A stretch of 64,000 nucleotides of DNA, from the NCBI GenBank assembly GCA_001600875.1, contig BCLD01000009.1, forward strand, positions 580,127 to 644,126, given 5' to 3'. A program made the translations under genes and the position numbers. Below are positions 56,256-64,000 of this stretch, piece after piece; positions within the stretch are counted from its first letter, which is position 1; every line of letters starts with the position of its first letter. The notes under the pieces are model-generated. The model was not told the DNA's origin. It saw only the letters and a program-made list of their open reading frames with translations, and searched no databases. This DNA comes from Solicoccozyma terricola (Eukaryota; Basidiomycota; Tremellomycetes; Filobasidiales; Piskurozymaceae).

Positions 56256-58860
56256 TCATCGAGTAACTCGGAAATCCAAACGCTTGGGTCCGTCGAGCTC
56301 CCTGGCTGCCAAATCCTCCTGATACTCCGTTTTCTCAGTGGCGGTCATTGACGACCAAATCCTCTCCTTGTTCTTGTTCTACGAAAGGAAGGGGCCGGAC
56401 TGTCAGTGTTTGGGCCATCTGGTTTAAACCTTGACAACCAAAGCAAACGTACCTCGTAGCCAATGTAGAACCAAGTAACGACGATGGCAATGGAAGCAAG
56501 AACACAGATACAAATGAGAACGAGGTTGCCACGATGGTAGTATGGCGCATCTGAAAACGAAAAAAAAACAAAGAGATAGCTATCAGCTCTGGCTCTACCA
56601 ACCCCCCCCCCCCCCCCTTTTTTCGGCAACTAGTAATCTCACCATCTTTCCGGTAAAGCTGAGATGCAATCACAGCACCCATTTGAACTACGACGTTGTA
56701 TGTTGTGATCTGGACATATCGGCGTTTCACGGAGAAGGAGTTTTCACTGATCCAGGAAGTGATGATTGGGTGGAAGTATGGGTCTGCAAAGTTGGTGAAA
56801 AGGAGGAAAAAGCGTATGTGAGATGGTGGATTGACGGCACACACACGTCGCCGCTACTACTACTCACATCCGGAAACAAGAGTTGTCAAGGCGAATCGAG
56901 CCCAGACGTATCCGCCAGCGGGAAGGAGCCTCATGGCAATAAGGCACGGCAAAGACCAGAGCTCGCCGAACAAACAGTGGCTGTCGGTGATTTACGGGTA
57001 AAACATCGATTAATACCCAACCGCACCACTTGTCATTTCCCTCTCGATATGATTCGACTCACAAAGACCTCTCGTTGAAGTAACCACTCGAGTAGGAAAT
57101 AGCCAGCATGAGGACGATTTGGAGGAAGGCGGGAGTGACGGAAAGCATGTTGGCTCGCAGGGTCGAGTAACCGAGGGTCTTGAGAGAGAGGGTGAAGTAC
57201 GCTTGGACCGGGTTTTGCGGAATGTCTGTGAGATACGATCAAGTCAATACCCATCCCAACATCACACCCCATACCCATATACCACTCACATGCCACCAAT
57301 CCAACAAAGACAATCAACCAAAGATGCGGATCAGACCAAGCGGCTCTTACGTCCGCCCACTGGATCTTCATCTGCATCGCACTCAAACCCTTTGCAGGAT
57401 CATCCCGAAGCACTCGGTTGATCATGATCTTCTCTTCACGCTCAGTGTACCACGGTTTACGCCAAATACCACCTTGTGTGCGAACAGGGCTCCATGGTAA
57501 CCAGAAGAAGGAGATGATGGCGACGGCGCAAGTGAAGGCGCCCTCAATGATCTGCGTTAGGGGGAAAAAATTGCTGGTGTCAACGATGAGACACTAATGA
57601 ATGGCCATGCGGATCGACTTACAAAGAGCCAGAACCACCCAGGTCGTCCATGAACACCTCGCATGGTGAGGATACCAGCTGCCAGCAAGGCGCTGACAAC
57701 ACGAGCGAGATTGAGTGTAGTCCAGAAGAATGACAATCGGATGGCCATTTCCTTGGACTTGTACCAGTACTGAGAGGCATATGGCGCGTGGGTCAGGAAC
57801 TCCAACGGTTACTCTGTGCAAGATACAAATAGGACTCACACTGCATAGAGTGACGGCACCTGGGATGAAACCAGACTCAAACATACCGATGAGCGCTCTC
57901 GTGATGAAGAATCCGGTCCTGTTCACCGTTGGAAGCTGTCAGCGGGGGGATTATTCCTTGGTCCAAGGTAAATCTTGAATAACCCACCTATTTGTCATGA
58001 ACGCCTGCAGGCAAGAAACAATACCCCAACAGAACATGAGGAACGGAAGCCATCTCTTGAACCCAACGCGGGCGACGATCAATTGCGAGGGAAACTCGAA
58101 GGCTGAGAATGGTGATAGTGCGTGTGGTGTTAGTTCAATGGCTGTTAATTGCACTCGGTTTCCTAACTCACTGAGGAAAGCCAAGACCTGGATGGTAGTT
58201 CCATTGTTGTAATCATTGGTGGTGAGGTTGAGGTCTTTCAAGATGTTGTCCGCCTGAAATCGACAAACGGAGGGTCAGTCCGGGATCATCGACATCGTGT
58301 GCAGGGATACAATCCGTACAGTGGCGTTGCTCAAGTTCCCTCTGTGGGGGTTCCAGTGTTTCAGGATCGCTGAAAAATAAACCACCGGGGCACTCAAACT
58401 CACCTGTCCAACTGCAAACTGGAGTGAGTGAAGTATCTGCAAGTCAGCTTGCCATCCAGCACTGCAGCGAACGATCCGAACGAACCCAAGGAACATCAAA
58501 CAGACGATGGCTAGAAAAGCAAGTCGAGGTTAGTCACCCTGTGTACGAAGAGACTGGTACGAGATACCAGCCGCTTACTAAGCAATCGCCAATCAGCTTT
58601 CCTGACAACAGCTGCCTCCTCCTGGGGTGACCATTCGAACTCGGGGTCCCAGCGATGGACACCATCATAGTTCTCGTGTGGCGGTAGCTTGGTGTCTAAG
58701 AATACGACCAGGCACGGTCAGTAAAAAGTCACCGAGACTGGGTCGCGAGACAGAGTTGCCACTGACGAAGTTCGGTTCGTCCGACCGGGGTATAATAGGT
58801 CTCCGGCTTCTCCTCGAAGGACGCGGAGACGGACGCAGAACTTGGCTTGTTGGGTTCCAT
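56256..58860 (-). CDS. MFS transporter, allantoate-permease (Dal5) type
   Basis: Begins MEPNKPSSASVSASFEEKPE and ends with the typical family tail NKNKERIWSSMTATEKTEYQ then a GPKRLDFRVTR stretch (stop TGA 56256-56258), reached by an intron at about 56380-56452. Other blocks: NILKDLNLTTNDYNNGTTIQ then VLAFLS, FEFPSQLIVARVGFKRWLPF, GFFITRALIGMFESGFIPGA, YWYKSKEMAIRLSFFWTTLN, RPGWFWLFIIEGAFTCAVAI, and QAYFTLSLKTLGYSTLRANM. About thirteen introns. The intron near 56558-56640 carries a 16-base run that is G on the sense strand. A TATAAAA element lies about 105-110 bases upstream of the start (58965-58973 region). It is a plasma-membrane uptake carrier; the substrate cannot be told. Confidence 0.85.
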
Positions 58861-59631
58861 GACAGACCGCCAAAAAAGAAAAAAAAAAGATCAAACAAAA
58901 AAAGGACAAGTCGTAAATGGGAATAAGGCGGTAACAATTGGGTTGCCAGGGTTTCGATCGCTTGGTTTTATATCCTTCAGAGGCCGCTGATCATATAGCA
59001 TGATGCCATCGATGCCATCCGCCTGCAGGTGATCAAATCAGCACGCAATGAGTTGGTAATGCGGGGCAAGGGAATGGTTGCTGGTACGTCGTGCTACTCG
59101 ATGCCAATTCAATTGGTCTCGCCGACTTGGGGCGCAAATTTTGCTGGGAAAAGACTCCGAAATGCAGCAAAGAAGCCGACGACAGACACCTCAGTTAAAA
59201 TTTTCCGGCTGCTCGGCTTTATAAGAGTGTGCCGCGTTTCCGCGTGGGGAAGGTGTGTAGTCGCGTGTCCGCAGCTTTTCTCGTAGTGTATTTCCCCCCC
59301 GTTCCCCATGCCACGTGAGTGATACCGTACCCTGAAAAGACACGTTTTCTCCGGAACATCCCCCCACACTGCGGACATCAGCAGGTGCACAGACAGGTGG
59401 CCAGGATGAATAGCTAATGGAAGCATAACTCGTGATCCTAGAAGTTCAGCTCGTGTCTTCGTTTTGTACGCGATCATGATGAGGGCAATATGTTATCGGA
59501 GGAGCTTCATCGTCTGACCATTCCAAGTCGCTGCAAAGCTCGGCTTCAACATCCGCAATCTGGCTTACTTATAACACCCTAACTGATGTCACACATCGTC
59601 ACCCAGCCTGAAGCTACCACCCACGAGACAG
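58861..59631. other. Divergent intergenic region, 0.77 kb
   Basis: Promoter space between the second MFS gene and the TDT remnant. It has a TATA element for the minus gene near 58965-58973 and TTATAA at 59569-59574 about 60 bases before the TDT start. The ATG at 59586 opens a different frame from the TDT protein and is not its start. Confidence 0.5.
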
Positions 59632-60447
59632 ATGTTGAAATTCCCCAGGATCCATGCAGCAGCCAAGGCAGTCCCACCATCGGCACGGAGCGTGAGGTCC
59701 CCCCTCTACCTCGCAAAGGCAGGCATCCTAGTCTCCGGGCTTCGTCGCAGGATCCTGCATATCACCCCTGCTTGGTCCAGCGTCCTCATGGGTACCGGAA
59801 TTGCATCCATACTTCTCCACAACCTGCCATACAATGCTTCATGACTTCTGATCATCTCCACCATGATCTTCGTACTCAACATCGTTGTCTTTCTGATACT
59901 CGCTAGCATGACAACTTTGCGATACATCATCTGGCCTAGAACATTCATGGTGACTTTGGACCACCCACTACAGAGTTTATATCGGGGAACCCTGCCTATG
60001 GCTCTCGCTACCATCATTAATATGATCGTGTTCGTTTGTGTCCCAGTCTGGGGATACAGGTGCGCACCATGTCGATTCGCCACCAGGGCAGACGGTTAAT
60101 GACCAGGAGTTCCCGTCAGATTCGCACGATTAGTTGGGGGCCTTTGGACGGCTCTCAGCAGTTTCGAGGTACCCTTCGTCATGTAAACAGCATTTTTTCT
60201 TTCGTTCCTAGTTCTAGACTAACGCATAGCTAACCAGTGTGTTATCGCCAGGTTCTCACGCCAGAAGCAAACACTCGAATCTCTGAAAGCGGCTTGGCTA
60301 CTGCCCATATTATCAGCCGTCGTTGCAGCCTCGTGTGGTGGAATTGTTGCTGGTGTGCTAGAATCTGCCACCGAAGCGCACGAAGCAGGACAAGGAAGGG
60401 GAGAGGCGGGTGTAACGTCTAGTCCAAATGTAATCAAGCTACGTTGA
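59632..60447 (+). pseudogene. TDT-family transporter (malate/sulfite type), nonsense-bearing and truncated
   Basis: Blocks ITPAWSSVLMGTGIASILLH followed by NLPYN, FVLNIVVFLILASMTTLRYI, PLQSLYRGTLPMALATIINM and ESLKAAWLLPILSAVVAASC then GGIVAGVL are clear TDT (Mae1/Ssu1-type) carrier segments. The TGA at 59842-59844 lies in the same frame between NLPYNAS and LLIISTMIF, where a conserved tryptophan (TGG) is usual, so a single base change would explain it. Two later introns (about 60060-60119 and 60182-60250) still splice in frame. After GVLESATEAH the carrier sequence ends and TGA follows at 60445-60447. About half of the usual ten helices are missing. Likely a dead gene. Confidence 0.75.
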
Positions 60448-60803
60448 CTTCAGACCTGACGATCCTGACGTGATCCATGACATGTCGATGCCGAACCGCC
60501 ACCCCCGATTTCAGCGACCCAACCGAAGAAGCCAGTCATGCCTAGAGACACTCGAGACGGGGAAGACCTGTGAATCTGGTGGAGTTGATCGATCACATCA
60601 TTACTGGTGCTACGTGCATGAAGGTGCTCCCTCTCTGTAGTGGACGCAATCTTCCGGTCATGGAAGCCCGCATTCCCTCGACTCGCGTCCATGTTGGTAG
60701 GCTGCTGCTGTAAATCCCCATCAGTGCAGCCTGCTTTCACAACATCCACTAGCTCTGGCCAACTTATGTCAAGGTTCACCGGGACGTCTTCACGAAAGAT
60801 ACG
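60448..60803. other. Intergenic, 356 bases
   Basis: This lies between the transporter remnant and the DUF3684 gene. It does not encode the missing transporter half in any frame I could read. Confidence 0.5.
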
Positions 60804-63800
60804 ATGTTCTCACCCGGATCGGACGTATTTCAACAAGGTCAGGAGCTCTCTGTAGAGGTCAATCAGCGGGCTTTGATAGATAGTGAGCTAGGTCTTGTGG
60901 CAGTTTCAGGAGATCTATTTGGGTTGATCAGTGGCTATGTTTCACGTCTACAGAGATCCTAGCAAGATACTCTGGAGAGTTCACAAGTAGGTGTAGCGGG
61001 CTGGCTGAGGCGGCTGGTGACTGATTTGTTGGAAATACCTCACCTAACAGTCTTCCGAGAGCTCCTTCAAAATGCGGACGATGCTGGAGCCAAAACCGTA
61101 AAGATACGCTTCTACACCGAGGATGGAATGTCAGATAACCCTACTCAGGATAGGCCTCTTCTAAATCTCAAGAATGTGCCAGTACGTTGTGAAATCTCAA
61201 AAAAGAGATCTCAACCTCATCCCTTTGTGACATTGCCAGATCCACAGATACGTCGTGACTAACGACGGAATACCTTTCCGAGATCAGGTCAGTGTCTCGA
61301 GCATCGAGTAGGAGAAGTATGCATACTCATCATGCAGTATTCATATCAGGACTGGAGCCGATTACGGAAGATCGCTGAAGGCAATCCAGATGATGACAAA
61401 ATCGGAGCGTTCGGTGTGGGGTACTATTCGGTATTTGCGTGAGTGAGATGCTCACGATGCTATTAAGCCTCCCTCTGATGCGCCATGTGATGCACATAGT
61501 ATCACGGAGAAGCCGATGGTGACTTCTGGCTCGAAGTGGATGGCTTTCTACTTCAAGGATGGCAAAGACCAGCTCTACGCACGAGCAGGTAATCTTCCAC
61601 CGGACCAAGCGGATGGTGATTGGACCGCGTTTACGATGGATCTACGTAATCCTGGTCCCTTGGAGGGTCCTCTAGATCTCGCCAGATTCCTCGTAACGTC
61701 TTTGACGTTCATGTTGAATATCCGTAAGGTGGAGATGTGGGTAGATGAATGGAATGTCCTCGAGCTTAACAAGGAGATGGGCTCGAAGAAGAAGGTGGAA
61801 ACGGCGAGCTTTACTCGGAGAAGCGATGGTAAAGGGTCAACTAGTCCGGAAGGGATCATGCACGTCGATGGAGTGGATTCCACGGGTGTCAAGATTTCAG
61901 CCAAAGTGATGCGGGTTCTGCAAGAGTCTGGGTTTATTCCTCCGCCATTACCACCTCCACGAGCAGTCAAGGCCGTAGCAACAGGTTTTGCTTCAATGTT
62001 GCATTCGGCTCTGTTCTCTAGGAGTTCGACACCCACCGCTCAGACTTCCCCGCCACCGCCACCTCCGAGATCAAAGGACATGAACGAGTTACTGGAATCC
62101 AGCATGGCGTTGCAGATATTCGGTGCAGACGTCAGGGTGACCATGCGATCGACTTTGCAGAAGGAAATCGAGCGGTCAACTAAGAAACCCCCACCCAAGA
62201 ACACTCGACTACAACTCATCTTCTCAAACGCGGATGACCGCACCGATGACGACAGCAAGGACGAAGCAGAAGGAATCTTCGCGGGTCTCAAGCCGGATCT
62301 CAATGGTGACCGAACCGCACGGGTCTTCATCGGGCAAGCAACAGGACAGACTACTGGTATAGGCGGCCACATAGCTGGCCGATTCATTCCCACAGTAGAA
62401 CGCGAATCCATCGATCTCATCGACAAGCATGTTGCGATCTGGAATCGCGAGCTTCTGTACGTGGGCGGGTATATCGCTCGAATCGTCTACGAGGTCGAAA
62501 TGGAGGACATCCGGAAGGCCTGGGAGGGGAATGTGCCAAATTCCCAGCCTGACAAGGCAGTTCGAGACTGGCTAAGCAGTCGTGCACTCCATGTCCTCCG
62601 TTTTTTCACATACCACACATCAACACCTAGTCCTCTCATCTCCCGTAACATGGAATTGGCGTTCTTCCAGAGCTTGGGAGGTGTGTCACTACCAATCCTT
62701 AGTTCTTTGGGTGTGAGAGGAGCCGATGTGGTGCGAATGCCCCACCCAACGCTGATGACGTTCCTGAATGGCGTACCTGTCTTGACGACGGACTTTGTCG
62801 AGAAGGCGGACCTCATGGTTGGCCGTCTCAAAGAGAGGGGTATGCTTCGTGATATTTCGCTGGACGACGTCATCAAACAACTCTCTGTCACTCCGTTGGA
62901 CGATTCGCAGATGGTAGCTTGCCTGAAATGGTGGCAAGGGATGGCTAGCCTCCCAGAGTACAAAGCGTCCCTTCGGGAAAAGCTTCTAGACGCGGCAATC
63001 CTCGTTACAAAGGACCCTCTTGCGCATGGGACCAATGACAAGGTGATACCGCTGGCTGCTATCAAGACCTACCTGAACCCCGCTTTGATCCCAACGGATA
63101 TGCCACTCCCGCCGCACACCCTACCATACTCGGTTTCTCGGAATTTGAACACCACTTACATCAACGCCCAATTCGGCTGGCAGGAGTTGTCCCTGGCTGA
63201 CTGGTTACTCTTCTTAACACAGCCTCCCATGGTGGGGGGCGGCGGTTCTGCAGATTACGATATCACACTGTCGGCCGAATTCAGCGAACGGGTACTCGGC
63301 ACTCTCGCTAGGCATTGGACAAGCCTATCGAAGCAGCAACAAAGCTCAATAGAATCTACCTTGCAAGTGACAGCGTGCATTCCAACCAAGCTGGGCATGA
63401 AGAAGTCAGGAGAAGCCTACTTTTCCAACGTCGACCTTTTTCCAGACTTGGCTATCGTCGTCTTGCCCAATTCCGCGATCAAAGGGACATTGCGCACGAT
63501 GTTGGCATCCGCCGGGGTCAGATCGCATGTGGAGTTGCAGATGGTCTTTACGCGTCTCGTGGGCGCTTCCAAATGGAGCTGTTATGAGCTCATTCGGTAC
63601 CTTGTCTCAGTCAAGGACACGTTGACGGAGATGGAGCTTGCGAAACTGAAACGGACGGCTGCCTTCCCGGTGGAGGACATAGACTCTGCTTCGATGGCAG
63701 AAGGGGTCACCCAAAAAGGGATCAAGAGGGTGACTGCCGAAGAGTTGTACGAGCCAACACCGGAAAACCGCAAGCTCAAAGTGGACGTACTAGACTGGGG

Positions 63801-64000
63801 TGCAGTGTGGCGTCCACATTGCGAAGAGGCCAAGTTCATCTTCAACTTGGGGTTGCGTAGGAAGGTCACGCTTACCACTTTGCTGAATCTGACGTCTCAA
63901 ACCACGGACGAAGAATTGCGTTCTTCTGCTTTGAGTTATCTCATCTCTAACATCACGCACTACACAGGGTTCTCCGCGATCAATCATGCAGATTTTCCGT
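60804..64000 (+). CDS. DUF3684 protein with Hsp90-type (Bergerat) ATPase fold, 3'-incomplete
   Basis: Starts MFSPGSDVFQQGQELSVEVN then QRALID, joined over introns to KILARYSGEFT and IFRELLQNADDAGAKTVKIR. That segment holds the E-x-x-x-N-x-x-D ATP site. The segments NVPIHRYVVTNDGIPFRDQ and KIGAFGVGYYSVFA supply the next two nucleotide-binding motifs. The long exon from about 61500 encodes the fungal DUF3684 body, including a Pro tract (PPPPPPRSKDMNELLESSMA) and LLYVGGYIARIVYEVEMEDI. It is sacsin-like in its ATPase head. Function in fungi is unknown; a chaperone-like role is inference. Reading stays open to the right edge, so the C-terminus is outside. Early introns at about 60868-60955, 60989-61055, 61181-61240, 61288-61337 and 61440-61499 all splice in frame. 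Confidence 0.85.

Noticed and set aside
59586..59906. Plus-strand frame of 106 residues beginning MSHIVTQPEATT
   Set aside because: It overlaps the TDT carrier in another frame and encodes no domain, whereas the TDT helices are clear in the other frame.
1..64000. CRISPR array, insertion sequences, transposons, rRNA
   Set aside because: No spaced identical repeats, terminal inverted repeats, transposase or reverse-transcriptase motifs, or rRNA stretches were seen on reading both strands. A covariance-model or repeat-library search could not be run.

Overview
The window is nuclear DNA of a basidiomycete fungus, most likely a Tremellomycete-type yeast (inference). The reasons are dense GT-AG introns of about 50-100 bases with mostly GTGAGT donors, very small exons, fungal-only families (allantoate-permease-type MFS carriers, DUF1996-WSC proteins, DUF3684 ATPases), and basidiomycete-style secretory carbohydrate enzymes. 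I saw no rRNA, tRNA, CRISPR array, insertion sequence or transposon.

Layout. Positions 1-11.8 kb are a run of plus-strand carbohydrate genes. They comprise one exon of a UDP-glucose 4-epimerase, a 5'-truncated family-18-type N-acetylglucosaminyltransferase (GT18) copy, an uncharacterised type II membrane protein and its decayed paralogue, a DxD-type (GT34/GT77-like) glycosyltransferase, a full GT18 copy, and an SGNH/PC-esterase-like protein. On the minus strand, 12.1-25.9 kb holds a secreted DUF1996 protein with eleven WSC domains, a TBL/PMR5/Cas1-type O-acetyltransferase-like protein, a TPT-family nucleotide-sugar or triose-phosphate transporter, and a GT8 glycogenin-like transferase. A GT61 transferase sits apart at 40.6-42.9 kb. 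Together these could supply, transport, polymerise and acetylate a cell-surface or capsule glycan. That joint role is inferred from proximity and families only.

Housekeeping genes fill the middle: hexokinase (26.5-29.4 kb), KIN17 (29.6-31.0 kb) sharing a 230-base promoter with deoxyhypusine hydroxylase (31.2-32.7 kb), a large serine-rich protein with two C-terminal membrane segments (32.9-37.9 kb), and EMC4 (39.1-40.3 kb). The right part has a GTPBP1-like N-terminal module without a visible GTPase domain, two allantoate-permease-type MFS transporters, a serine-rich protein, a mucin-like single-pass membrane protein, a nonsense-bearing truncated TDT-family transporter, and the start of a DUF3684 Bergerat-fold ATPase that runs off the right edge.

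The strongest anomalies are these. Long C/G homopolymers occur repeatedly, mostly in introns with C on the sense strand near the 3' splice site. The longest, 54 C, lies exactly where an epimerase exon joins a headless GT18 gene. There are also 7- and 11-base microexons, a cluster of ACGTCA sites, six 10-base-phased direct repeats, and several decayed paralogues. Exon joins were read by eye and some are unresolved; each entry says so.
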